A DNA stretch of 64,000 nucleotides, from NCBI GenBank assembly GCA_021464415.1, contig CM038471.1, positions 10,629,386 through 10,693,385 on the forward strand, in the 5' to 3' direction. Made by a program: the position numbers and the translations under genes. This stretch comes from Lonicera japonica (lineage: Eukaryota; Streptophyta; Magnoliopsida; Dipsacales; Caprifoliaceae). Below, one piece after another: positions 48,850-58,107 of this stretch. The notes beneath the pieces were generated by a model. The model saw only the letters and a list, made by a program, of their open reading frames with translations, did no database searches and was not told where the DNA came from. Numbering within the stretch: the stretch's first letter is position 1; each line of letters opens with the position of its first letter.

Positions 48850-49990
48850 AATATTCAATATTCAAATCGAGTTTCTTAATATAACACTAACTATTTGATG
48901 TTTTGAAATTTTAAGAAACTTAATTTGAAATTTCGAGTTCTCATATTTAAATTAAGAAACTTAATTTGTAATTTTGAAAATCTTAAGAAAATACAGTTTC
49001 TTAATATATATTGTAGATTAACATAATATATATATATATACACGTTTAATAATGTAGATGCTTCCAAAAATTCAATATTCAAATTAAGTTTCTTAATATA
49101 ACTCTAACTCTTTGAAGTTTTGAAATTTTAAGAAACTTAATTTGAAATTTCGAAATTTCATAGTTATATTAAGAAACTTAATTTGTAATTTTGAAAATCT
49201 TAAGAAAATACAGTTTCTTAATATATATTGTAGATTAACGTTATATATATATATATATATATATACACGTTTAATAATGTAAATGCTTTCAAAAATTCAA
49301 TATTCAAATTAAGATTTGAAATTTAACTCTAACTCTTTGAAGTTAATTAGATTAACTTAATATAACTTAATATACAGTTGTGTACATTTCTTAATATAAC
49401 TCTAACTCTTTGAAGTTTTGAAATTTTAAGAAATTTAATTTGAAATTTCATAGTTATATTAAGAAACTTAATTTGTAATTTTGAAAATTTTAAGAACATA
49501 AAGTTTCTTAATATAACTCTTAACTCTTTGAAATTTTATGATTACTAATTTTTAAATATTAACAAACGTAAATTTTTAAATATTACAGATACACCATTTG
49601 TTTAATTATTGATAATTTTTTTTTTAATATTTTCAGATTAACTGATGATATTAAAAAAAATTGTTTTACTTAAAATAGTTTAACAATACTGTTTATTTGT
49701 TATTATTAATTTCCTAAACAGTTTATTTTGCATTAACAGATACATAATTGTATAATTATTGATATATATATTTTTTGTAATATTTTCAGATTAACTGATG
49801 ATATTAAAAAAACTGTTTTACTTAAAATAGTTTAACAATATTGTTTATTTGTTATTAATTTTCTTAAACTGTTTAATTTGAATTAACATATGCAAAAATT
49901 GTGTAATTTTCTTAAACTGTTTATTTTTCATTAACAGATACATAATATCGTAATTTTGAAATATCATAGTTATATTAAGAAATTTAATTA
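48850..49990. repeat. Tandem AT-rich repeats, MULE right end
   Basis: Units of about 200 bp contain CTCTTTGAAGTTTTGAAATT, then TTAAGAAACTTAATTTG, then a (TA)n tract and CACGTTTAATAATGTA. They start near 48885, 49095 and 49320. From 49610 the TTTTCAGATTAACTGATGAT motif series shared with 24480-24780 begins, in the same orientation as at the left end. Confidence 0.75.
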
Positions 49991-50274
49991 GGTGAAAATA
50001 AATAATAAAAGTAATAAATTTCGGAAAATTGTTAGTTTATGGACATAAAAATGATAACACATCTAATTGTCCCAGACCCTAAAATTTAGTAATCTTACAT
50101 TTAATAGGGTCCGCAAATTTGTTGGGAATAAATATATATATAAAATCAATTACTAGATCATTGCATAAATAAACATGGGGCATTTTCGTCATCTGAGTCA
50201 TCAAGTTACCCAAGTCTAAATCTATGCTCCAACAAATTCGGGTCAACTAGTCAATATAGAGATGTGATCCTAAT

Positions 50275-50337
50275 TTCACATCTTATAGAAGACTAAATCT
50301 TTGTGACTGAAAAATATAGGGATGTAATCCTAAAATT
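50275..50337. repeat. MULE right terminal inverted repeat
   Basis: GACTAAATCTTTGTGACTG followed by TATAGGGATGTAATCCTAAA is the imperfect reverse complement of the left terminus at 24011-24070. Array sequence resumes immediately after it (AGATTCAATCACTTAGAATT). Confidence 0.65.
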
Positions 50338-51807
50338 TTTTTATAGTCACTTTTAGATTACTAGAAGATTCAATCACTTAGAATTCCAATAGTAAAACCA
50401 ACTTTTGAAGGTTAATTTGTGAATTGTAAATATATTTGTTTATTTATTTTAACATACACTTAATATGCACACGTCACGTAACACTTGATGCGTTTACATG
50501 TGAAACTCTTATTGTACATTTATTTTTAAAAGAGTAATTAACCAAAATAACAAATGCATCATTGACTTATTTTTATGAAAAAAAATTTGATTGCATATAT
50601 AATTATCATGCGCGTCTAAAAAATTACTTCTTTAGAACGCTTAAAATAATTGTACATTATAACTATATTTTATTACATATAAATATGTATATAACTTGTA
50701 AGAACATCTAGAAAATTGCTTCTCTGCCTTTCATATATGCTTTAGAATAATTGCTTTCAAAGTAAAAAAAAGTTAGATATGAAATCTAAAATCAAATCAA
50801 TTTCAAAAAGAATCAAACAAAAGTAGGTGAGCTCCAACAGGCTACCGGTGTTGCTTTAATCATGGCTAGCAGCTAGCTAGAGTACCACTGCGCTGCTGGT
50901 CTAGTCCTCCCTTTACAGTAACATTTCTGATGCAGATAGTTGCTACAATTTGTGACTCTGGAAACTTACTGGATCATGCGCATATGTGAAATTTAGGTTA
51001 AAAAGAAATAACTTACTCCATATTAATTTTACAATTATCAGACCTAGTTTAACAATTATCACTTTTGGTTTAGTTTTGGGGTTAACAAGAAATTCTTTGG
51101 GTCAAATTTCAGCGGCTGAGCAAAAATTTATGCTTTAGCTGTGAATGTGGTCTAAGTTCTTGCGAAAGATGATTAGTTGAAATCGAATATGTTTAATTTG
51201 GATTTGAGGTATGCCACTACAAAACAGAACCGAACAAAATCGAATCATTGCTTCATTATCTAAAATTATATGAGTTGAAAATAATATTATTTTAGTATCT
51301 AAAATTTTATGTTTTTGAAATTTAAAAACTCTATTGAAAACTTGTCTTCTTGAACTATTATGAATATTATAACTATATTATAAATGTAAAAATTAATACT
51401 TTTCTGTCCGAAATAAGTAAGAGCAAATATAGTATTTTTTTTTTTGACCAAAATAAGGATTGCCTAACAATTTATGTTGTTTATAAGAAAAAAATATATA
51501 AAAACTGAATAAAATTATAACGAAAATTTTGATTCGAATTTGAGTTTGAAAGATTTAAAAACTAAACCAAAATCAAACATTTAAATTTGATTTGAGTAAA
51601 ATACACATACCATGTTAAAGAAAGTTAGATATGAGATCTAAGATGATATTAATATTAAAAAAAAAAATTTCAAAAAGCAACCGTGACCGTACCCTACTAT
51701 CAACCATTTACAGCTTTTTACGGTATCCCACTATTCATGCAAATAGTAGTACAATTTTAGTAGCAGTAGTGTTCGTCCTCGTGGAGGCGCTATTTGGGAT
51801 AAAAATA
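50338..51807. repeat. Degenerate tandem array, middle part
   Basis: Monomer order resumes in mid-unit after the MULE. Cores are visible at about 50880-51005 (CCCTTTACAGTAACATTTCT ... GGAAACTTACTGGATC) and 51690-51800. The unit is cut at 51807 by the TIR element. The 62-codon frame at 51631 is not conserved in other copies. Confidence 0.7.
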
Positions 51808-52069
51808 GGGGGCTGCTAATGACACACATTAAATAATTTTATAACATTTCATTATTCATTAACACATTTCAAGGTATATATTTTTTCTTTCTAACACTCC
51901 CAACACTCCCATATATAATTTTAAAATTAATTAATATTAATTGTTAATTAATTTTAATAAAATATAATTTATATTTAACAAAGACCTAATTTGACTTAGG
52001 TTTAAACTCTCTCAAACACTCCTTGCTCTCAAATCCTCTCAAAACACGCGACATCTGAAGGATAGAGTT

Positions 52070-52363
52070 GTGCGATTCCTCCTCCCTTCGTTTTTCTTCT
52101 TCATCGATCGTCTTGGGTATTTTATTCACCGGTCACCACAACGCGTACTACTCAAACATTCTTCTCTCTTTGATCTCTGTTTCAAAATGAAACCATGCTC
52201 TCTGGTTTTCAAAATTTGTGCGATTCCTCCTCCTTTCGTCTTTCTTCTTCATCGATCGTCTTGGGTATTTTATTCACCGGTCACCACAACGCGTACTACT
52301 CAGACCTTCTTCTCTCTTTGATCTCTGTTTCAAAATGAAACCATGCTCTCTGGTTTTCAAAAT
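52070..52363. repeat. 2 x 147-bp tandem repeat
   Basis: The stretch from TGTGCGATTCCTCCTCC to CTCTCTGGTTTTCAAAAT occurs at 52070-52216 and again at 52217-52363 with few differences. The content (CTTCTTCATCGATCG ... GTCACCACAACGCG) looks like captured gene-derived DNA, not an AT-rich transposon spacer. Confidence 0.85.
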
Positions 52364-52815
52364 GAGAGCTCCCAAATTTTGAATTTTATTCGGTTCCTTA
52401 CGGCCGAAGTGCATCAATTGGAATCGGTTGCTAGGGGCCGAGGTTAATGAGTTGTCCTCGGTTGCTAGGGGCCGAGTAAACTTGGCTGAGAGCTCCCAAT
52501 TTTCTAATTCCATTCGGTTCTTTACGGCCGAAGTGCATCAGTTGGACTCGGTTGCTAGGGGCCGAGGTTAATGAGATATCCTCGGTTGCTAGGGGCCGAG
52601 TAAACTTGGCTGAGAGCTCCCAAATTTTGAATTTCATTCGGTTCTTTACGGCCGAAGTGCATCAATTGGACTCGGTTGCTAGGGGCCGAGGTTAATGAGT
52701 TGTCCTCGGTTTCTAGGGGCCGAGTAAACTTGGCTGAGAGCTCCCAATGTTGTACTCGGTGACGGGGAACCGAGCATAACCACATGCCCTCGGCCCTTAG
52801 CGACCGAGTACATTC
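52364..52815. repeat. 3.6 x 124-bp repeat with hairpin motifs
   Basis: Units start GAGAGCTCCCAA at 52364, 52488, 52612 and 52736 (partial). Each unit carries two copies of CGGTTGCTAGGGGCCGAG; most copies are preceded by CT so that CTCGG can pair with CCGAG around a 10-base loop. The last partial unit keeps the pairing with different loops (CTCGGTGACGGGGAACCGAG and CTCGGCCCTTAGCGACCGAG). Minus-strand open frames across it are by-products of the repeat. Confidence 0.85.
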
Positions 52816-53377
52816 TGAAACACCTGCTCTGTTTTTTAATTTTTTATTTTGTTTGTATCTAATGATTTATGAATGAAGTCACAAGCAACGAAGTAGTAAA
52901 AAAACAAGTATCTTGCCTCTTTTGGATCAATATTTCTTTTAACTTGCTCTTCAACTTGCTCATTAACTTTGTCTCTCTCAATCTCTCTATCTACACTTCT
53001 CTCACACCCCATTATGATTTTTACACTTCAATCACTACATTACCAACAATAATCTTCGTTATCTTGCTTAAATTTCGAATTTTCAGAGGAAATGAAGATG
53101 AAGACGAGTTTAAACGTGGAACCTCGTTTGCTTGGAGTGGTAGGGCTTTTTAGCACGTGAGTTTTGTGAAGCTTTATTTATGAGATGGAGTGGTGGGTAT
53201 TGATATTTAATGTTAATGATTGATTTTATTAATTAAGTTTATTAATTAGGGTTATTAAATGTTAATGATTGGAAGTTATGAAATAAGGAGTGTGTGTCTA
53301 TAGATAGTAAGGCATTTAATGAATATGGAGTGTTACAGAATAATTTGAGGTGTGTCATTAGTAGCCCCCTAAAAATA

Positions 53378-54006
53378 AACAAATCTTATTTTACCATTAT
53401 CAGACTTAGTCAAGTAGTTATCGTTTTTGGTTTATTTTTGGGGTCGACAGAAAATTTTATAGGTTAAATCTAGCAGCTGCAAAATTATTATGTGGCAACA
53501 GTGAATTTAGTTTAAGCCATGAAGACGAATTAGCTGAAGTGCGTAAAAATTGACTCAAACAACACTTTATATAAACAAAAAAAAATAAAATCATATTTTA
53601 CAAATCTAAACTTATTTATATAACTATTCTTTTTTATTTTTGATGGATTTCAAAGTAGAAGACTCAATCACTTGAAATTTCAATAGTGATACCAACTTTT
53701 AAAAGTTAATTTTTGAATTGTATATATATATGTTTATTTTACCCGACGCTTATTATGCATATGACCAGTGACACTTGATACTTTTATACATCCGTTTTAA
53801 ATAGAATAATTAACCAAAATAACAAATGCGTCGTTGGCTTATTTTTATGAAAAAAATTTGATTACATGTACTTATCAATCACGTCTATAAAATTATTATT
53901 TTTTACATTTCATCACGTTTAAAATAATTGTACATTATGACTATATTTTATTACATGTAAATTTGCAGATAATATCTAAGAGCGACTAAAATAATTGTTT
54001 ATTATG
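53378..54006. repeat. Array segment and left viral flank
   Basis: The array unit continues from the TIR element to the viral block. Its last 108 bp (53899-54006, from TTTTTTACATTTCATCACG to TTGTTTATTATG) recur at 63277-63384 with one mismatch by eye. Confidence 0.85.
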
Positions 54007-55022
54007 TAGAACAGAATTATATAAACATCAAACTTTTACTAAACTTGAACAAAGTTTATAGAACAAAGAAAGAAAACAAAGAAGAACAACAGATGGAGAG
54101 AGAGAGAAAAGAAAAAAGAAGACGCCTCTTTTAGACACATACATTTGTCTTAAATAGAGAGAAAAGTAAAAGCAAACAGTAAAGTGCACAGTGAAAGCAA
54201 ACAGTAGCTTAAATAATTACAAACAGTGTTTTAAACAGTAAAGAGTAATAATTAATTGCTGACTCTTGGTTGCGTGTACTCCAAAGTTGCAGTCGTTCGG
54301 CCAAGAATCTTCTGCTTGAATAAAGCTGTCGGGGCGCTATAATTATTCTTTAATATTTACTCCACTTGGTTTTTTCCTTTATCTTTCTTGGCAGGTGAAG
54401 CAGTTGGGTCTTCATACAGACTAGCGAGTCATCTTCCCATATGTGTTGTCATGTCCTCATTGGGCTCAGCAAAATCTTCATCATCAATATTAACTAGTTG
54501 ATTACTTGGTTCAGATTTTATTTCAGACTTTGAGTCTTGGGATACTGACATGAAATCTTCATCCATATCAAGTTGAGAAGCCAAATTTTACAGAATCTTA
54601 GCTTTAAGTTCTTTGATAGGGGTATTCAGAAATTTCTCTTTAAGAGAAGCCAATGAAAGAGTTTTAAACTCAGATTTTTCAATAACTTGCTTCTTTAAGA
54701 AAGCATCATCATCCGCAGATATTTTATTGAATTCAAGAAATTCAAATAAGTCTTTTTTAATTTGAACTATAAGATCCGTGGTGTCAAATTTTTGCCACCA
54801 TTTGTAATAATAATCACGAACTAGTAAATATAAACCATTACCACGTATGGTAGTATTATAATTCCACTGAAATATCCAAGGGATGTGGTATTTGGTGAAA
54901 AAATGTAATAATTCAAAATTAGAAATAGGATGTTGCTCCTTAATAAGAAGCCTGGGATGATTTTTGCTAAGTATAATCCTTATAAGGGATAGAGGTACCA
55001 CCATGTTTTTTACAAATACGGT
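54007..55022 (-). pseudogene. Viral segment 1: ORF2 end and promoter region
   Basis: Read on minus: a short coat-protein scrap (about 55022-54970) is fused to the C-terminal part of ORF2 (55004-54588, then further codons to about 54370). The promoter/leader region follows down to 54007. ORF2 here has two nonsense changes relative to the copies at 55790 and 62190 (CAA to TAA near 54590 and TGG to TGA near 54430). The 54007 edge lies in the leader just 5' of the primer site. Confidence 0.8.
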
Positions 55023-55789
55023 CTTTAATTATTTTAAAAAATTATATTTAAAAAAATATTGTTTTTTTAAATATAATAAATTTAAAAATTGATTTATATT
55101 AATATGAAAATTTTATTTTTATTAGTATATTTGTATCACATGATTAAAATTTTAATGAGGATAAAATAAGTATTTTATAATAAAAAATTTTAAATTTTCA
55201 TATTTAAGTAGCAAACTTGCCACTTAAAATTTTGGAGACAAATTTTTAAATTTAAGTAATAAATCTCTTAATTTTTTTGCCAAATAAATAACTTTCACAC
55301 TACTTAATTTTTATATTTAAATGGGCAAAACAAATAACCCTTTACATTTTAATGTTTATAATAATAAATGGTAGAAAGAGAGCTCCCATATAGACGGACC
55401 AACAGTGTTAGATTTTTTTCTTTAGAGCGATAATTTAGAGGGAAATTATATTTGTGACTCCAATTTTTGTAATACAGTAACAAGTGTTATTATTTAAAAA
55501 AAGTGAAAAAGAATACGGGTAATTAACATGCTATAAGTAATATCATTTGATCTTTTAGTCTTAATGTAAATGATCTGTTTTCCATCAAGCACCTTTAATT
55601 GTTGAGAGTGATATATTTTTATCATTGTGGAAAAAATAAATTCTCGATCATTAAGGACATTTAAACTTTTGCTAATAATAGTTTTAAAATCGGAGAATTG
55701 GGTAGCAAATTATTTACCAAGTCTTCTTTTTATGTCGGAGTACAGATTTTTAATTTATTTATTTTTTGTTTAAAAAAAGTATAGTCTTT
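55023..55789. other. AT-rich filler inside viral block
   Basis: About 770 bp, very AT-rich, without similarity to the other viral segments or to the array that I can see. It could be host filler DNA acquired during integration or unrecognised viral sequence. Confidence 0.4.
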
Positions 55790-56096
55790 AAGAAGATGGC
55801 TTCTCTTAAAGAGAAATTTCCGAATACCCCTATCAAAGAACTTAAAGCTAAGATTCTGCAAAATTTGGCCTCTCAACTTGATATGGATGAAGATTTCATG
55901 TCAGTATCCCAAGACTCAAAGTCTGAAATAAAATCTGAACCAAGTAATCAACTGGTTAATGCTGATGATGAAGATTTTGCTGAGCCCAATGAGGACATGA
56001 CAACATATATGGGAAGATGGCTCGCTAGTCTATATGAAGACCCAACTGCTTCACCTGCCAAGAAAGATAAAGGAAAAAACCAAGTGGAGTAAATAT
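55790..56096 (+). pseudogene. Viral segment 2: ORF2 C-terminal part
   Basis: This segment is open from the internal MASLKEKFPNTPIKELKAKI to a stop at 56090-56092. It contains ILQNLASQLDMDEDF, an acidic stretch and a basic tail (SPAKKDKGKNQVE). It corresponds to the end of the ORF at 61140-62300 but keeps about 85 bases that are deleted there. Function is unknown. It is truncated at the 5' side by the junction at about 55790. Confidence 0.75.
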
Positions 56097-56649
56097 TAAA
56101 GAATAATTATAGCGCCCCGACAGCTTTATTAAAGCAGAAGATTCTTGGCCGAACGACTGCAACTTTGGAGCACACGCAACCAAGAGTCAGCAATTAATTA
56201 TTGCTCTTTACTGTTTAAAACACTGTTTGTAATTATTTAAGCTACTGTTTGCTTTCACTGTGCACTTTACTGTTTGCTTTCACTGTGCACTTTACTGTTT
56301 GCTTTTACTTTTTCCTCTATTTAAGACAAATGTATGTGTCTAAAAGAGGCGTCTTCTTTTTTCTTTTCTATCTCTCTCTCCATCTGTTGTTCTTCTTTGT
56401 TCTCTTTCTTTGTTCTGTAAACTTTGTTCAAGTTTAATAAAAGTTTGATGTTTATATAATTCTGTTCTACATCTTCGATCCTAGTCTAATTTGGTATCAG
56501 AGGCAGGAATTAGTGGGACGTCACTCAAGTCGCGTTGCAGTCCTAACCCTTACAGCAAAGGTAATGCTTGATTGGGTACTTGTGTTTGCATAAATCGTTG
56601 ACAGGCGTGCTAATTTTATTGTTTCTGTTTATTAAACTTTTCTCTTGAA
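56097..56649 (+). promoter_or_regulatory. Viral promoter, leader and primer site
   Basis: Two direct repeats of TACTGTTTGCTTTCACTGTG (about 56243-56293) precede a TATTTAAG box at 56318-56325. Next come a pyrimidine-rich stretch and AATAAAAG near 56437, a likely poly(A) signal. The initiator tRNA-Met primer site TGGTATCAGAGGCAGG follows at 56492-56507, about 160 bp before the movement protein start. This is the arrangement of a terminally redundant caulimovirid transcript. Other copies lie at 54007-54370 (minus), 57232-57624 (minus) and 57625-57985 (plus, without primer site). Confidence 0.8.
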
Positions 56650-56786
56650 ATGTTGAGCAGATCTATTTCTCGTTCAAAATATGTTCCTAGTTCTTTTATA
56701 AAGAACACTGATGATGTCGAATTTTCTAATATAGAAAATAAACTATTAAACTGGCATTTACCTATGGTTAAACCAAACAAAATTAC
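56650..56786 (+). pseudogene. Movement protein N-terminus (plus copy)
   Basis: The ATG at 56650 opens MLSRSISRSKYVPSSF, and about 45 codons follow before an abrupt junction at 56786/56787. There the sequence switches to the opposite strand of the same gene. It is a fragment only. Confidence 0.75.
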
Positions 56787-57231
56787 GGAAGCAGTTAAAA
56801 TAAAATGGACCATCACATAAACTAGTCTGGATTATTCCCAATAAGGAATCTTTAAATTTATTATGTCTACAATCACGCAAAGCAATTAATAAAGAGGTAT
56901 TTAAACCTAGAGAAGTTAAGGTTTTAATAGCCACTTGAATAAGACCGATATGCATATATTTATATTTATCTTTATAACGCAATATTTCATCTTCATGTAA
57001 TAACTGCATATGGTCAAGGTTATTACCAACAGGAATAGTCTATTCAATAGTTTTAATAGACATAGAAGAAATAAAATCAAACATTCCAGAATTATAAATT
57101 TTGTTTGGTTTAACCATAGGTAAATGCCAGTTTAATGGTTTATTTTCTATATTAGAAAATTCGACATCATCAGTGTTCTTTATAAAAGAACTAGAAACAT
57201 ATTTTGAATGATAAATAGATCTGCTCAACAT
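56787..57231 (-). pseudogene. Movement protein N-terminal half (minus copy)
   Basis: On minus from the ATG at 57231-57229, one frame runs through the N-terminus, an in-frame TAG at 57037-57039, then MHIGLIQVAIKTLTSLGLNT and ALRDCRHNKFKDSLLGIIQT. This last part resembles the core of 30K-type movement proteins of Caulimoviridae, which modify plasmodesmata. The gene is cut at 56787 by the head-to-head junction with segment 2, so the C-terminal half is missing. Confidence 0.75.
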
Positions 57232-57624
57232 TTCAAGAGAAAAATTTAATAAACAGAAACAATAAAATTAGCACGCCTGTCAACGATTTATGCAAACACA
57301 AGTACCCAATCAAGCATTACCTTTGCTGTAAGGGTTAGGGCTGCAACGCGACTTGAGTGATGTCCCACTAATTCCTGCCTCTGATACCAAATTAGACTAG
57401 GATCGAAGATGTAGAACAGAATTATATAAACATCAAACTTTTATTAAACTTGAACAAAGTTTACAGAACAAAGAAAGAGAACAAAGAAGAACAACAGATG
57501 GAGAGAGGGAGAGAGAAAAGAAAAAAGAAGACGCCTCTTTTAGACACATACATTTGTCTTAAATAGAGGGAAAAGTAAAAGTAAACAGTAAAGTGCACAG
57601 TGAAAGCAAACAGTAGCTTAAATT
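57232..57624 (-). promoter_or_regulatory. Viral promoter/leader, minus copy
   Basis: The primer site reads TGCCTCTGATACCA on plus at 57376-57389 (TGGTATCAGAGGCA on minus). The TATTTAAG-type box lies near 57560 on minus. It is an inverted copy of 56230-56649, so the two form arms of a large palindrome around the movement protein fragments. Confidence 0.8.
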
Positions 57625-58030
57625 AACGCAGAAGATTCTTGGCCGAACAACTGCAACTTTGGAGCACACGCAACCAAGAGTGAGCAATTAATTATTGCTC
57701 TTTACTGTTTAAAACACTGTTTAATTTAATTTGTAATTATTTAAGCTACTGTTTGCTTTCACTGTACACTTTACTGTTTGCTTTCACTGTGCACTTTACT
57801 ATTTGCTTTTACTTTTCCCTCTATTTAAGACAAATGTATGTGTCTAAAAGAGGCGTCTTCTTTTTTCTTTTCTCTCTCTCTCTCTCCATCTGTTGTTCTT
57901 CTTTGTTCTCTTTCTTTGTTCTGTAAACTTTGTTCAAGTTTAATAAAAGTTTGATGTTTATATAATTTTGTTCTACATCTTCGATTAAGATACCTCCATA
58001 ACCGATATCAGAAGCATCTGTTTCCACAAT
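57625..58030. promoter_or_regulatory. Third promoter copy plus RNase H scrap
   Basis: 57625-57985 is a plus-strand promoter copy that starts at GCAGAAGATTC and stops at CATCTTCGAT, before the primer site. 57986-58030 is a minus-strand scrap of RNase H (ETDASDIGYGGIL) matching about 60747-60791. The junctions have little or no microhomology. Confidence 0.75.
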
Positions 58031-58107
58031 AGTTTTTTTTTTTTTTTTTTTTTTTATGTCCTACATTAACCCATTTTAGATAGTATAAAGATGTATTTTT
58101 ATCCAAG
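58031..58107. other. Poly(T) run and short unassigned junction
   Basis: About 28 T residues lie at about 58032-58056, followed by roughly 50 bp of unassigned sequence, between the RNase H scrap and the main ORF segment. The T run could be the complement of a polyadenylated end or filler. Confidence 0.5.

Larger units (their letters stand above)
24011..50337. mobile_element. Large MULE with Ulp1 and transposase genes
   Basis: The ends are related terminal inverted repeats (24011-24070 and 50275-50337) and both border the tandem array. Inside are a Ulp1-like protease gene on plus (31775-43675) and a MuDR-type transposase gene on minus (48319-46062), facing each other. Mutator-like elements that carry Ulp1-domain genes are known in plants (Kaonashi/KI-MULE type). 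The total span of 26.3 kb includes a 9.06-kb SIRE-like Copia and a 2.58-kb solo LTR. Without these and their target duplications it is about 14.7 kb, large for a MULE. Both genes are broken, so it is not autonomous now. I could not identify a convincing 8-11-bp target duplication. Confidence 0.65.
51808..53369. mobile_element. Non-autonomous TIR element with captured repeats
   Basis: The left end GGGGGCTGCTAATGACACAC and the reverse complement of the right end, GGGGGCTACTAATGACACAC, match over about 38 bp, ending near TAACA in both. TAAAAATA is duplicated on both sides (51800-51807 and 53370-53377). An 8-bp duplication fits hAT; MULE cannot be excluded because the ends start with G. No transposase is present. 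Inside are a 147-bp tandem duplication, a 124-bp tandem repeat, and a 94-codon frame (52869-53153) that I do not recognise. Comparison with uninterrupted array units confirms the insertion point. Confidence 0.8.

Noticed and set aside
24011..50337. Block considered as a Helitron because of its size and gene content
   Set aside because: There is a MuDR transposase with MULE and SWIM domains and inverted termini; no Rep/helicase and no CTRR end hairpin were seen.
52274..52785. Three overlapping minus-strand frames repeating similar peptides
   Set aside because: The 124-bp period is not a multiple of three and the frames arise from the tandem repeat; no start or splice context supports translation.
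56097..56649. Viral leader considered as an LTR of a retrotransposon
   Set aside because: TATA, poly(A) signal and tRNA-Met site are present, but there are no TG...CA ends, no second direct copy at the other end of the block and no integrase. RT sequence and gene order are caulimovirid.
57480..57560. GA/CT-rich tracts in the viral leader considered as a host promoter
   Set aside because: The same tract occurs in all three viral promoter copies at the same position, so it is part of the viral leader.
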